Part shown: one piece after another, positions 50,144 to 64,000 of the stretch
Layout: the number at the start of each line of letters is the position of its first letter
Numbering within the stretch: the stretch's first letter is position 1
From: Cranoglanis bouderius
Lineage: Eukaryota > Chordata > Actinopteri > Siluriformes > Cranoglanididae
Direction of reading: 5' to 3'
Assembly (NCBI GenBank): GCA_023630585.1
Contig: CM042565.1
Location: 9,708,513 to 9,772,512 of the forward strand
Length of the DNA stretch: 64,000 nucleotides
Made by a program: the position numbers and the translations under genes
Notes under the pieces: model-generated
The model's input: the letters and a program-made list of their open reading frames with translations, nothing else
Databases searched by the model: none
What the model was told of the DNA's origin: nothing

Positions 50144-50894
50144 CATGAAGGAATTGTATGTTCCTGATTACTGCCATTGTAATGAAAAGGTGTAGGCCAC
50201 CAGTGCAAGAACACCTAAAACTCCACACAAACACATGCATGCTTGCTGCAAGGTCAAAAAAAAAAAAAAATTCCAGCCCTCATTAAGTAACACAAAGAAC
50301 ACTGCATGTGTTACACAACACTCACGTAAGAGCCAGAGACTAAATGTGTCCAAACAGTCCATTGTTCACCGAGATTAGGTTACACCTGTGCTGAAAGGGA
50401 AGGACACTTATGCAACACTGCCCATATGGACCAAATACCAGTGTGTATACATGTTTATACAGGTTTGTGCAAGTATCTCACAGGTTCTGGGCATGAAAAG
50501 AAGTTACATAAGGATAAGTGAATTCTATCGATATTGGATTAAATTCCAATTTCTATTTCAATTTGGACTATTGATGACCTGTAAAGTCTGTAGTGATGGT
50601 GGTAGTGGGAGCAGGTCTGCACTAGTGACCTGAAGGCCTGCGAGTTCAAATCCTGGGACTGTATAGTCTTTACAGAAGGCTCATAAGGCATATATTTAGG
50701 TTGTCTTGCAGTCATGTTTTGTCTCTAATCTCTAAAATAGTGTTCCAGAGAATAAGACTGCAAGCTATACACACACGTTTATAAAAGCAAGATTAAAATC
50801 ATGTGTTTAACTTCAGCCATTACAAAGTTCTTCTGTATTTTATTTCAGTAGGTTTTCATGATACCTAGTTATTTTGGACCCAAAATATGATTGG

Positions 50895-51165
50895 AGTGGC
50901 ACAGTGGTAGCATTGCCGCCTCACAGCTACAGGGTCCCTGGTTCAATCCTGAGCTCAAGTTACTGTCTGTGTGGAGTTTCTCGGTTTCCTTCCACCTCCC
51001 AAAAAAATGTAGGTGGACTGGCCAAGATAACTTGCCCCTAGGTGGGTGGGGGTGGGGGTGTGTGTGTTGCCCTGCGACAGGACTGGCGGTGTATTCCCAC
51101 CTCCCATGTGTTACCATGATCAACCGCGACTCTGACCAGGATAAAGCAGTTACTCAAAGTGAGTG
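50895..51165 (+). repeat. SINE-like repeat, plus strand
   Basis: Head GGCACAGTGGTAGCATTGCC and GGTTCAATCCTGAGC, body GTCTGTGTGGAGTTTCTCGG, end GACCAGGATAAAGCAGTTAC. It is the plus-strand form of the subfamily at 1500-1835. Confidence 0.75.
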
Positions 51166-51674
51166 AGTATGTTATAATTTATATAGTGTCCAGTTGTAAG
51201 GTACTTTCAATAAAAATCCAAGCCAATGTATGAATGTAATTGTCCAATCATTAACCATAATAAATGGGCAATTAAGCTGCAGTCAAACTACAAATTTGCA
51301 GCTTGCTAAATAGGAGTGGCCAAGGAGGGACTGGAAATTTGGGGGGGGGAGTCCTCCATGTTGTGTGCCAAAGTTCACCAAAATACATTAAAATTAAGTG
51401 CCATTCTTAGGCTCATAAAATTATTCCGATGTGCTTGCGGTAAATGAGTGCATTTCTGATGACAAAAAAGCTCATGTGTCATGGGCCATACACTGGAATT
51501 CATTCACAAACATGGTAAAAATGAATAAAGACTATAAAAACTCTGATGTACAACAGTAACTCCAAAAACATTGCGTCACTCTAAAGAGCCCTTCTTTTTT
51601 CTTGCATCTTGATTTCCTTTCCCTTTCTCTTCTCACACTACACTTGCGCTACACTGGGGCGTGCGGTTTAAGAA

Positions 51675-52195
51675 AATAATCAAGGAGCTACGATGTACCA
51701 AAGTGTTTTATTCCTCTCACAGCACACCGATTTGTAAATGAATACAATTTAGAATTGGTCAATGAACACATCATACTTTTTAACCATTTAGTTATATTTA
51801 ATGTTGTGGAGCATCTGTGAGACATTAGTTAGTTCCTCTCACCACGTAATAGCAGCTATGAACCATCAAAATTACCGACGGTTACAAAACGCTGACACTG
51901 GAGACTCCTTCCATGAATATTAAAAGACACATCTCCTACAGAATACATCACCATATTTTCTTTGTTAAACAAGAACACATTTTAATCCATTTATTATTAG
52001 CCTTAGAATATGTAGACTGTCCAACATTTCCTGTGAATTACTTAATATAGAAACAATAGCATATTAGAACAAGCGCATTAATATAATCCTGTGTTTTGCC
52101 CTACAGCCGGCACTCCTGTTAACACCTTCTAGCCAAGCAGATTCAAGAATCCAACAGTGCTGTGGTATGAAACTCAGCTGATTGGTTCATTTATT
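51675..52195 (+). repeat. Repeat family A copy
   Basis: AAAGTGTTTTATTCCTCTCA, TTAATGTTGTGGAGCATCTG, ACACTGGAGACTCCTTCCA and GAATCCAACAGTGCTGTGGT in family order. Confidence 0.75.
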
Positions 52196-52499
52196 CTGAC
52201 TGACTGGATGTTAAACTGGTTCTTGCTATCTTAGAGGAACAGAGAGAGGCAGGGACGTCAGGCTCATCGGGCTATGTGCCAAATTGTTCTTGCGTTGTTA
52301 AATCCTGAGATCTAGACTTGCACCTGTGGGAACCGTGATGTGCTTTTTGTTTGTGGAGTGAAGGAGGCTCCAATAAAACTTCCAACCTGTCATGTGAGAC
52401 ACCAGGAACAAGTCCCTGGAGACGTCACAGTGCAAATGAATAACTAGGATGGAAACAATTGAAGGCTTGGCCATGCACACAAATAGTTTCCATTGAGCT

Positions 52500-52690
52500 G
52501 TGTTACTTACTAACTGTCAAGTACGGCTTAGCCCAGGCTGTGAGGTAACAATCGCTATTGGCTATTTAAAAAAGGGGGAGGAGTCACGTTATGTCCTGCT
52601 CTGAGTGTTTCAGTGGAAATTACGTCAACACATCGAATAATGCTCCACTTTTCAAGGCGCTTCACGGGAACTGTGGGATAATTTTAAAAA
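52500..52690 (-). repeat. Repeat family B copy 3 (partial)
   Basis: The plus strand reads TATTGGCTATTTAAAAAAGG, GGGAGGAGTCACG and TTTCAGTGGAAATTACGTCA, the reverse of the family B core. Confidence 0.7.
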
Positions 52691-52854
52691 GTTGAGTGCT
52701 AAACACAAAATCCATAGACACACAGAATTGTGGTCAGCATATTATTGAAGCATGTATAGGGGGCATGATATCCTCCACCCACCCCTCACAACCCCTCACA
52801 AATTATTAAAGTTAATAATAAGAAAATATAAATATTAAGTATCATTGAGTATCA

Positions 52855-53235
52855 TTGCAGTCCCTAAAGGATTTTGCAAAATTAACGCAAAACCAAGGAA
52901 ACTCCTCGTTTCGGAGGAGCTTGTAATTTTTCCGAATTAGGGCAGATTTTCCGCAGATTTGGGCCAAGACGTGTCATGTGACATCAATGCAACGCGCATT
53001 TAGCCAAAGCCCTCTTAGATCTACATGCGTCAAATATGAGTACAGCTAAAAGGTCTCATTTACCAACAAACATCATTGTGAAAGACCGTGCAAAGCAATT
53101 TGTTGTATTGCAATTTTTGGTGATTCAAATTTTCCACCAAAAAAAAAAAAAAAAAAACCCCTGTAAATTGCAACTCAATTTTTTTTTTTTTTTTATTTTG
53201 AAGCAAAATCAAACATTTTTGGGGGCAAAAATCAC
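52855..53235 (+). repeat. Repeat family E, copy 2
   Basis: GATTTTGCAAAATTAACGCA, GATTTTCCGCAGATTTGGGC and TCTCATTTACCAACAAACAT match the reverse of 37440-37830. An open frame from 53036 (MSTAKRSHLPTNIIVKDRAK) parallels the other copy before poly-A/poly-T tracts. Confidence 0.65.
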
Positions 53236-53239
53236 AAAA

Positions 53240-54100
53240 AACTCTGTACTAGATATGGTGAAGATTTACACAATGAGATGTTTGACATTTATGGAAGGAG
53301 TCTCCAGTGTCTTTAAATAAAAAATATGACTTACTTACCTGGTGTTAATTTTTTTTTTTTTTTTTTAAGCCTTAAGCCATCAAAAAACATGTCAACACAT
53401 TTTATGACCTTTGGCTGGAGAACATACACTTGCCCTCCTCTTTATCATACACAACCTTGCTCCTTTGAAATGCAAAGCCATGCAAACACAATGCAAAAAT
53501 GTTTGCACATTATCAGCATGAGCAGTTACATAACACACTGCAAACAACCATGGAAACCAACCACACACACACTCTTACTTCTCTGCATCAGTAACTTATG
53601 ACCTTAAACCTCTTCCAGTTTCACAGTCTTCAGCTGTAGCTAGATCCTCTCACCGCTGTTTATGCAGACATGACATACAAGCTGTACCGCTAAATTCACT
53701 GTGAATCAATACCATCTTTGATATCTTTCTGCAATACCATAGCTATGAATTCAGTTGTAAAATTATCTGTAGAGAAGGAGCTTTCCAAAACAAACATACC
53801 AGAAGACTGAGGTGTCACTGCGCAAGGTCTACCATAGAAGCCAAGAAACAATTTACTGTGTATACACCAACAGAAAAGGAAATGTAAACTAACTGTGCTC
53901 ACACTAGAACGAGTGATAAAGCAGCAGATAGCCCATCGTCCTACATGCGAGTTCGCACCATGAGGCTGTAATTCCCGCAAGTGCAAGAGACATTAGCATT
54001 GTTTTTCTGGTAAATTCCTCGGATCAGTCTTATGGTGTACTTTAAACCCCTCCCCCAATTCTTAATTCCCTCAACTCCAGCTCAGCAGTGTTTGGCACAA
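53240..54100. other. No gene seen
   Basis: Unassigned A/T-rich sequence with a poly-T tract near 53349-53366. Confidence 0.4.
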
Positions 54101-54105
54101 AAATA

Positions 54106-54665
54106 CAGGGTGTCCCAAAAGTCTCCATACATAGACAAAATTAACAGTTTTTTAGCAAAATCCATCCATCTATCCATCCATTTTCCATACAGCTTATCCA
54201 ACACAGGGTCATGGGGATCCTGGGGATCCTGGAGCCTATCTTAAGAGACTTGTGGCACAAGGAAGGGGACACCCTGGACAAGGTGCCAACCCATCACAGA
54301 GCACAATCGCATACCCATTCACACATTTACAGATGCCAGTCAGCCTGCAGCACTTGTCTTTGGACTGGGGGAGGAAACTGGAGTACCCAGAGGAAACCAC
54401 CAAAGCACGGGGAGAACATGCAAACTCTGCACACACAGGGCGGAGGCGGGAATCAAACCCCCAGCCCCGGAGGTGTGAGGCAAACGTGCTAACCACTTCC
54501 CCCCCCCGATAGCCTTTAAGAATGACAAAACAAGAAAGTATTGAAATCAAGGTGTTGCGGACCAACCGAGAAGCGGACGTCCACGAACATCCACTGAAGA
54601 AGGCACAACCTACGTGATGCTGGAAAATATAGTCCCCTGTGTATGGAGACTTTTGGGACACCCTG
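54106..54665 (+). mobile_element. Mariner-like element with nested SINE
   Basis: The ends CAGGGTGTCCCAAAAGTCTC and GACTTTTGGGACACCCTG have TA on both sides. The 54550-54640 piece GTTGCGGACCAACCGAGAAG is shared with 32535-32620 and is a degraded transposase N-terminal region. Confidence 0.85.
54162..54511 (-). repeat. tRNA-derived SINE family 1, minus strand, nested in mariner-like element
   Basis: The plus strand shows the reversed SINE: tail ATCCATCCATTTTCCATACA, body GTCTTTGGACTGGGGGAGGA and GGGGAGAACATGCAAACTCT, head GCAAACGTGCTAACCACTT. Confidence 0.9.
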
Positions 54666-54678
54666 TAGAAAAAAAAAA

Positions 54679-55066
54679 CGTGGCTCCTGAGTGGCACAAC
54701 AGAGAAGCGTTCACGCTATTGTTGGGAGACCACAAGACGATGAAACAGCCATCCATGGTTGGGAGTAATGCAATGCTGCAAAATTGTCTATGCTCGCTGG
54801 GTGGGAGGGCTGGCATCTTCTCTCGCCCTGTCAATCACAGCGACACTAACCAATCATGGTCATTTGTGAGCTCATGTATGTGGAAGAGGGCAGACAGCAC
54901 TTCTTTCGAATGTGTTACACAGTCCTGCGACACAGCATGAGCAACAGTTTGGAAAGTTATGATTGGCTGGCTTCACATGTCTTGGAGGATGCATGTGGTA
55001 GCCTTCACCCTCCCTGGGTAGCTCGTGGGTGGGACTTGGCCAAGACCAAATTTGGGAGAATTTTTT
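54679..55066 (+). repeat. tRNA-derived SINE, family 2
   Basis: Head GGCTCCTGAGTGGCACAACA, body CCCTGTCAATCACAGCGACA, GATTGGCTGGCTTCACATGT and CACCCTCCCTGGGTAGC, then AAATTTGGGAGAA and a T-rich tail. Confidence 0.8.
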
Positions 55067-56340
55067 TTTTATTTTTTTTATTATAAATATTAAGTATTTA
55101 CACATTTCTTTATATATTATGGAATTCTGAAAGTTAAATGATTCATACTTTCACTGTCGCCGGTCACAATCACTAATCCTTTCTCTCTCTCTCTCTCCCA
55201 TTTGCAGCTGTTGCTGTGTTGGGAGAAATGCACCAGATGTCAGAGTAAAAGCTGCTGAGAAACAGCTAGAGAGGAAGGCAGGAATGGAGAAGCAAATGCA
55301 AGAGAAAGAAAGTACAAGTGTGGACAAAATCCTCAGCTTGTACCACACCATTGGGACACGTTTGATCACCAAAAAAAAACCCTCACACTGATGACAAGAT
55401 GGTGTAGGTTGATCTCAGCTGAGAAGCTTCTCTCTCTCTCTCTTTCTCTCACACACACACACAAAACCTCTTTTTCTCTAGTCATGTTTTACTTGACAAG
55501 ATAAAGACTGGACACGCAGTACTGTGGTGTGTGTGCGTGTAGAATACAATAGCAACGTTAACTTGATTTCTCAGAACATGCTAAATGTGCAAGACAAGAT
55601 CACTGCGCAATGAATAATGGTTTTCCTGTGCCTATGTATGTGTGTGTGTGTTTATCTGTGCCCATGGAAATCCCAAGCCCTGTCATAAATGTCAACTGGG
55701 TTTGTGTTGTGACTCATACACAGCCCTGAGCTGTTGCTTACACTGCAAACCAGCAGAATAACATAGCAACTATGAGCTTGATTATGCCAGGAATGCGATT
55801 TCTTTCTCACCCCGACATGCACACGGATTCGTCTGAGGTTTCCTCAAGAAATCCTTAAAAAGAAGAGGAGGAGGAAGAGGAGGAGGAGGAGGAGAATGAT
55901 GATAAAAGGTGGGGAGGGGGTGTTGGACGCCACATGTTCTCAGAAGTGATGCAAGGAACTCATTCGCACACGTCTCCAGTAACAGTTCTCTGAAGAGACG
56001 TCATATTCTTCGGTCACGTCAAATAAACAGGCTGTTTACACAATTTGCAACAAAAGCGGTTGTTAAGCCTAGATTGGAGGTTTGATGTTTAGAACCTGAA
56101 GATTGCTTTATAGCTTCACAAACCAAATAAACAATATTGCAGGGCTAAAAACAACAGTAGCAACCATCTTAGAGAAACCAGAAATCAGAAACTAGTATTT
56201 ACTTTGCCCAGAAAATAGTTTGGTGTCACATCATTTCCACCATGACTTACAGCTCTCATATTTATTATTGACTTATATGACTGTTTTCTGAAAACAGTTT
56301 ACCTAGTGTTAAACCGGGAGCCATAAGTGTCTTCTACTTG
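55067..56340. other. No gene seen
   Basis: CT runs at about 55182-55197 and 55430-55450, an AGG/AGA-rich stretch at 55860-55895; otherwise unassigned. Confidence 0.4.
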
Positions 56341-56354
56341 TGAACAACATTAGC

Positions 56355-56735
56355 TTAAAGGGATAGTTCACCCAAAAATGAAAATTCAGTCATCAGTTAC
56401 TCACCCTCATATCGTTCCAAACCCATAAGACATTTGTTCATCGTAAGAATGCAAATTTAGACATTTTAATGAAACCTGGGAGATTTCTGTTCCCCCATTT
56501 ACAGTCCAAGTAACCAAAACTTTCAAGCTCGAAAAAGTTCATAAAGGCATCGTAAAAGTAATCCATGTGACTCCACTGGTTTAATCCCAATTTTATGAAG
56601 CAATACGAATGCTTTCTGTGCACAAAAAAAAATAAAATTAAGTCATTATTCACAAAATATCTTCAATTAGACATGTCTTCACATGCGTCAGTCTCCGACG
56701 CACATTCACAAGAGAACCACGACGCATGTCGACGC
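56355..56735 (+). repeat. Widespread teleost repeat
   Basis: AAGGGATAGTTCACCCAAAA, ATGAAAATTCAGTCATCAGT and GTTACTCACCCTCATATCGTT is a sequence recalled as very common in cypriniform and other fish genomes, a non-autonomous DNA element. It is followed directly by a Tc1 fragment. Confidence 0.75.
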
Positions 56736-56744
56736 ATGTGTGTA

Positions 56745-57345
56745 GCCGTCTACCAGGAGATTTTAGAGCACTTCATGCTTCCATCTACTGACAAGCTTTA
56801 TGGAGATGCTGATTTCCTTTTCCAGTAGGACTTGGCACCTGCCCACAGTGCCAAAACTACTAGTAACTGGTTTGCTGACCAGGGTATTACTGTGCTTGAT
56901 TGGCCAGCCAACTCGTCTGACCTGAATTTTGTCAAGAGGAAGATGAGAGACACCAGACCCAACAAAACAGACGAACTAAAGGCCGCTATCAAAGCAACCT
57001 GGGCTTCCAAAACACCTCAGCAGTGCCACAGGCTGATTGCCTCTAAGCCACGCCACATTGATGCAGTAATTCGTGCAAAAGGAGCCCCGATCAAGTATTG
57101 AGTGCATAAATTAACATACTTTCAGAAGGTCGAAGTTTCTGTATTATAAACTCTTTATTCTAATATTTTGAGATGCTGGATTTTTTATTTCCATGAGCAG
57201 TAAGCCATGTAATTATCAAGATTAAAACAAAAAAAGGTTTGAAATATTTCACTTTATGTGTAATGAATCTAGAATATATGAAAGTTCCACTTTTTGAATT
57301 AAATTACGGAAAAAATGAACTTTTCTACGATATTCTACCAGGACG
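56745..57345 (+). pseudogene. Tc1-like transposase 3' half, relative of the dpm2-intron element
   Basis: YQEILEHFMLPSTDKLYGDA matches the transposase at 9480-10444. There is a TAG where Gln precedes DLAPAHSAKTTSNWF, and the segment with the third catalytic Glu is deleted, so N joins FVKRKMRDTRPN. The end is AVIRAKGAPIKY then TGA at 57101, and 57320-57340 still shows the decayed inverted repeat. The 5' half is absent. Confidence 0.88.
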
Positions 57346-58425
57346 GCAGCCAAGAGCAAGATTTTACCGAGAAGAATTGCCATTTGGTACCATGTTAAGA
57401 AATTTAACAAACACCTGAACACCAATCTACCATCCAAGACGAGTTTCTACTAATGTAGAAAACAGAGAACAAGCCCCTGGCACACCTGTCAATCACTTCC
57501 CACAACGAGCAGGAAGCTAGTGTGTGACCCTGGAGGAATGGGAACTATGAGCTGTACTTCCCCCGCACTCTGTCTGCCTAAGATCCTACTCTCAGATGTC
57601 AAAGATATGGACCCGGATCAGAATCTGGAGCAAAGAAGAGCACAGCCAGGAAAATAAAAATAAATAAACACATAAATCCACTCCTTATAGAATAAACGCA
57701 CTGATCTGGCACTGCGATTGTGATCAAGCAGGTGGTGAAAAACATGAATCTATGAAAGTGGGGAATGATGGCGGAAATCGGAATGCTGTCTGGTAATTTT
57801 CCAGTCTTGCTTGAAGTATTTCTTTACGCCTTGCTGCTTAAGTGTCACACAACAAGGACAACAGTTGTATATGGCAACTTAGTAATCGGAGAAGACTGAA
57901 CCTGCCTATCATACAAGTTTGTTCATCATTAACTAAATCTTATCTCCTCCCCATGAGGAAATATGCACTCTGGCTCGTTCTTCTTTCTGCCTTCAGATTT
58001 TCATAGCAATGTCAATCGAATCATATTTAAAAATCCCTGTCTCAATACTAATACTATCTCAATATTAGTTTCATTCTGAAATGTCAAACACAAGCTCACG
58101 ATAAATAATCCACAGATTCATTTAATAGTGGCTCGTGTGGTTTACAGGAACAAGGATTATATCTTCTGAGCACGGCAATCATAAACAACGATCACTCACA
58201 CACTCGCTTATTCACAAGTACACATGCTTGTAAGTTACTGGAACAAAGATGGCATGATTTATACTTCTCCGAGGAAGTTAATACTCACAAACTCAATTCT
58301 AAACTAACAGAATCCTTGTTAACCTTTATCCTATTAATCATCGACAGCTGCTGATGTAATTCAGTTTTGCAATATGGGAATTTGTAATCCGGCAATAACG
58401 CAGTAATATTTACTCATGTTTTCAA
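57346..58425. other. No gene seen
   Basis: 57480-57640 has a GC-richer block (GGAACTATGAGCTGTACTTC) recalled as a dispersed repeat but without ends. Confidence 0.35.
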
Positions 58426-58426
58426 T

Positions 58427-58429
<3 letters not shown>

Positions 58430-58463
<34 letters not shown>
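58430..58463. repeat. (CA)n microsatellite
   Basis: About 34 bases of CA. Confidence 0.95.
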
Positions 58464-60313
<1,850 letters not shown>

Positions 60314-60479
60314 AAAAAGATTTTTTTTAAACATATATAGTGATGATATTTCTGTCATATCGCCCACCTCTAATTAAACCCATCACATCCAGCATAATTG
60401 TTCAGCCAGAACTTGTAGTTAGCTAGCTAAAGACACAAAATACTCAATAACACGATACGCCGTTACTGCTCCAAACTTA

Positions 60480-61110
60480 TTTATTTTCACATAATAGCAT
60501 GTGCTTAAGTGTTTAATTCTTCCTAAACCACAGTAACGATTACAACTTCTCATTTAATAAACAACACATGACATCTTGTGCCTTGTACATGTTTATAGTT
60601 ACATTTAATGTTGTGGAACGTGTGTGAAACAAGCAAGTTCCTGATACCACTTTCATTATAACATCAACAGTTGTTCCCTTAACAGTCTCTCTCTTTTTTT
60701 CCCCCTCTCTCTCTCTCGAAGCTAATTCAACATTATTTAAAAAATTTTTTTTTTATTTAAATTTTTTTTAAATGCAGCTTTTATATACTGAAAAACCCCT
60801 GAAAAAGTCCCCTCTCCTGAAATCTCTCCTTATAGAAAGCTTCAACAAAACAATTTTCCTTTGTTAAATATTACTTTCTATATGAACTACTGCTCGCTGT
60901 TAGTCTTAGACTATGGGAGTGTCCACGAGAAGGGGTTGTTACTATAGAAACGATAACATATTAGAACGAGCACATCAATATAAACTTGATTTAAACGTGA
61001 TTTACCTTTGAAATAGTCAGCACTATTCCATAGCTGTGCTATCACAGACAAGTAATCAACAGCATCCGACCAATCAGATTGGAGAATTCAACAGTGCTGT
61101 ATATGTAAGG
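60480..61110 (+). repeat. Repeat family A, most complete copy
   Basis: AGTTACATTTAATGTTGTGG, TCTCTCCTTATAGAAAGCTT, AAACGATAACATATTAGAAC and the end GGAGAATTCAACAGTGCTGT. No coding frame. Confidence 0.8.
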
Positions 61111-61207
61111 AACAACACACTACAGACTGAGGTTATAGGAAAATAATTCACAAGATGTGATGCCTCACGAAGCAAAGCCCCATGTGCATGATTTTCATAT
61201 AATCACA

Positions 61208-62020
61208 CGGTCTGGAGTGTGTTGTTCTTTACATATAGAGCACTGAATTTGAATTCTCCAATCTGATTGGTCGGATGTTGTTGATTGTTACTCCACTTGT
61301 ACCACACCGATCTGAAAACGATTACAATGTTTAACTTATTAATTAATGGCACGTCGCACATTTTAGCGGTTTATAGTTAGATGTAATGTTGTGGAACGTT
61401 TGAGAAACAAGTTAGTTACTGTTCTCACTTACATTATAGCTGCAATAAACAGCCATTCTCTCAAGATCCTCTCTCTCACTCTCTCTTACATAAAATACAG
61501 CCTGTCATTTTACAAAGAAACCAAAAAGCGTAAACTACTCTGTCCTGGAGACTTTCCTGTGCTGGGAAACTTTGCAAAGCACCGTGACTGCTATCAAGCA
61601 CTGACAATCGAAACTCCATCCATCCATTTTCCATACTGCTTAACCCACACAGGGCTGTGGGGGAACCTGCAGCCTATCCGACTTTGGACTTGGGAGGAAA
61701 CCAGAGTACCCGGAGGAAACCTATGAAGGATTGGGAAAACATGCAAGCTCTGCGCACACAGGATGGAGGCTCCTTCCATAAATGTTAAATAAATATCTCC
61801 TAACAAAAAAAACGTCACCACATCAATGGCTATACATTTTACTTAGTTAAACACGTTTGTTAAACCTGTTTATTATTGGTCATAGATTATGTGGAGCATC
61901 TGACGTACAAGTCCCTGTGTATGAGCTGCTACTACAGAAATAATAACATGTTAGAATGAGTGTATTAATATAAAACGTTTGTTCATGTTACAGCTGGAAT
62001 TGCTGTTCGTGCTGGAAAAC
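61208..62020 (+). repeat. Repeat family A copy with reversed leader and SINE insert
   Basis: 61208-61275 is an inverted copy of the end of the preceding element. From about 61300 the family continues in plus orientation (TAGATGTAATGTTGTGGAAC, AGTCCCTGTGTATGAGCTGC). Confidence 0.7.
61617..61770 (-). repeat. SINE family 1 fragment, minus strand
   Basis: The plus strand shows ATCCATCCATTTTCCATACT, GGGCTGTGGGGGAACC and GTACCCGGAGGAAACC, a truncated reversed SINE. Confidence 0.75.
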
Positions 62021-63047
62021 CCTACACTTCCATGTAGCTAACCTAGCTAGTAAACCATTTCACACAAAGGGGATTTTCATATAGAAGTCTCAACTTGCAC
62101 TGTCAGATTCATAGTGAGATATTTGACAGCAGCCAAACTTATCCAAACATATTATCAAACACAAGATTTTACTAGTAACTTACATGAGCTGGTTATCTAG
62201 CTAGCTAGTCATCTTAACACAGATGCTTTAGCTGGAATGTTCCAGATATGACTGATCCAAAGCTTACAGTATCTTATTCAGTGAAATCATGTAACATTTC
62301 CTGAATCATATATTATACATACACATATATACACACACAACTACTGAGAAATTCTTTATTTTGCACTGTGCTAACAAACTCGACCTAACATCCATTTACA
62401 GTGAGTTTACACTTCATATGAGTCCTGAGGTACTCTAAGCATATAGTGAATAAAGCTGTGCTGAAATGAATGGAACAGTATTATTATTGCGAGCTATTAT
62501 AGTTATCTGCTTACTATAATAGCAGATGGAGCAAACTGAAGGCTCACAGCACAGTTCCACTAATAAGATGCTAATAATAAAACTCGCTCCTTTATACTGT
62601 TCAATAAACCCTTGAGCCGCATCCTACATAAAAATACACACACACGTACGTCTCTAAAGGTTCGCAGAGTGTGCGTGTGTGTGGGTGAGAGTATGTGTGG
62701 GTGGGTGTGTATAGAGAACATTCAACACAAGATATTTTCAGCGAGAGGCTGCCAGGATTATGGGCTTCGCTCAAACCAAACTCCATCACAGGAAAGAAGT
62801 GTAGAGGAATATATAAACTGGAGACAGAGTTTTGGAGAAAAATACATTTTAAACAAAGAAAACACAAAAGAGGGAAGAAATAACAGCTTCCCCAGGTCTA
62901 ACTGCTACTCCAGAGAGGTCAGATTCATTCCTAAACCCAATACAGAGCTGTGATTGCTTGTGGGAGTTGTTCATGGAATGGTTTTTGTTTTGTTAAAGGG
63001 ATACTCCAGTGTTTCGTCATCCTCTTCTCTATCCACCACATCTGTAC

Positions 63048-63050
<3 letters not shown>
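62021..63050. other. No gene seen
   Basis: Unassigned A/T-rich sequence; interrupted CA and GTG runs near 62635-62710. Confidence 0.4.

Positions 63051-63095
<45 letters not shown>
63051..63095. repeat. (TG)n microsatellite
   Basis: About 43 bases of TG. Confidence 0.95.
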
Positions 63096-63096
<1 letters not shown>

Positions 63097-63242
63097 TTAT
63101 CAAGGATAAGAACTGTTACTGAGAACAGAATGAATGAACTGGTAACTTAAAATTCACTTCAATCTAGGGGCAGTTGTTAAAATCTGCCAAAAAAAAAAAA
63201 AAAAAAAGAAACCCCTCAACAAGGCATGCTGTTACAGGAAAA

Positions 63243-63690
63243 TAATCAATGATTACATTCACATGCAGATCAAATTCTATTTAAGGTCTTATTTGGGTAT
63301 TCAGGTTGCAGCCATATTCCGAATATGATGTTTATATGCATTCAGGTATATGAATATTCCTGTATACATGGTGGTTGTAAGTATGCCCGAGTTGCCATTC
63401 CTAAATACCTAGCCTACAGCTAAGCATCTGTTAGCACCCACAATTCCTTGTAGACTGAGCATGCACATATATCTCCTTTCAGGGGATTTTTGGAATAAGG
63501 TGCTTACATGTAACAAATTTTCGATTAAAACAGGTATATTCCAGGGCTGGGAATCAGAATTTGGGGAATCAAAATATTGTCCTAATCTGCATCGGGCAAT
63601 CGGATTGCAGCATTTACATGACTAATTAGAATTAGTAGATTAGATTAATATTGGAATATTGGTGTGAATATAAACATAGTCAGAGTCATG
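63243..63690. repeat. Probable MITE, unclassified
   Basis: GATTACATTCACATGCAGAT at the left and CATTTACATGACTAATTAGA on the right, with internal ATTCCGAATATGATG and TTCCAGGGCTGGGAATCAG words, resemble recalled non-coding fish MITEs. Exact ends are uncertain. Confidence 0.35.
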
Positions 63691-63704
63691 ACATGGAGTG
63701 CTGC

Positions 63705-64000
63705 CATGTAGAAGTTGATTATTTTCCAATAACAGCACACCCTGAAGTGTTTTATTCCTCTCACACCACAGCAATTTACTAACCATTACAATTCCTAAAC
63801 TATTAATGAATATGACATCATTTTTAGCCATTTATAGCTACATTTAATGTAGTTATAATTTCTGCAAGACAAGTTAGGTCCTGTTATCACTTATAGCAGC
63901 TATAAAAAGCTATTATTTTCCTCTCTCTTGAAAAAAAAACAAAAAAAAAACAACAGGTTAAAAAGCGTTAATCGGACTCCTCAAAATAGTCTTAAGATGA
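63705..64000 (+). repeat. Repeat family A copy, cut by window end
   Basis: AGTTGATTATTTTCCAATAA, CTGAAGTGTTTTATTCCTCT and ACATTTAATGTAGTTATAAT in family order. Confidence 0.75.

Noticed and set aside
50590..50660. Possible tRNA-like head (GAGTTCAAATCCTGG)
   Set aside because: Only one box is convincing and no SINE body follows clearly.

Overview
This is vertebrate DNA, almost certainly from a ray-finned fish. Evidence: split genes with GT-AG introns, many Tc1/mariner-type DNA transposons with TA target duplications, tRNA-derived SINEs, long TA/CA microsatellites, and two proteins closely matching vertebrate families. The repeat set resembles that of catfishes and other otophysan fish, but that is inference from remembered repeat types. 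Nothing bacterial, viral or CRISPR-like was seen.

Two protein genes are supported, both on the minus strand and in tandem. (1) dpm2 is complete, with four coding exons between 7148 and 11388. It encodes an 83-residue, two-helix ER membrane subunit of dolichol-phosphate-mannose synthase. Exon 1 contributes only the start codon, and ETS-like and ZNF143-like sites lie just upstream. (2) eeig1 (FAM102A family) has ten of its eleven expected coding exons between 20023 and 35910, about 342 residues. They cover most of the NT-C2 domain and the whole Ser-rich/proline-rich tail. The N-terminal exon was not found and probably lies beyond 64000, so the 28 kb from 35911 to the window end would be intron 1. 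dpm2 and eeig1 are also neighbours in human (recalled synteny).

Layout: 1-6650 is repeat-rich flank. dpm2 occupies about 6650-11450, with a young but defective Tc1 transposon in intron 1 and a promoter-like repeat in intron 3. 11760-13190 holds a dispersed teleost repeat and a Tc1 derivative. 13300-20022 is the eeig1 3' flank or 3' UTR, with a decayed Tc1 and compound microsatellites. 20023-35910 is the eeig1 exon region, with introns carrying Tc1 copies, SINEs and other repeats. 35911-64000 is repeat-dominated, including a hAT-type element with a perfect 8-bp target duplication, mariner-like elements with SINEs inside them, and Tc1 fossils.

I found no convincing undescribed multi-gene system. 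The most interesting structures are: a 114-bp palindrome with a TA-repeat core that looks like a microscopic MITE; transposon ends coinciding with TA/CA microsatellites; a repeat family with a conserved CCAAT/TATA-like core; inverted repeats bracketing eeig1 exons 2-3; and a 230-bp direct repeat, one copy of which sits between near-identical 24-nt sequences inside a Tc1 fossil.
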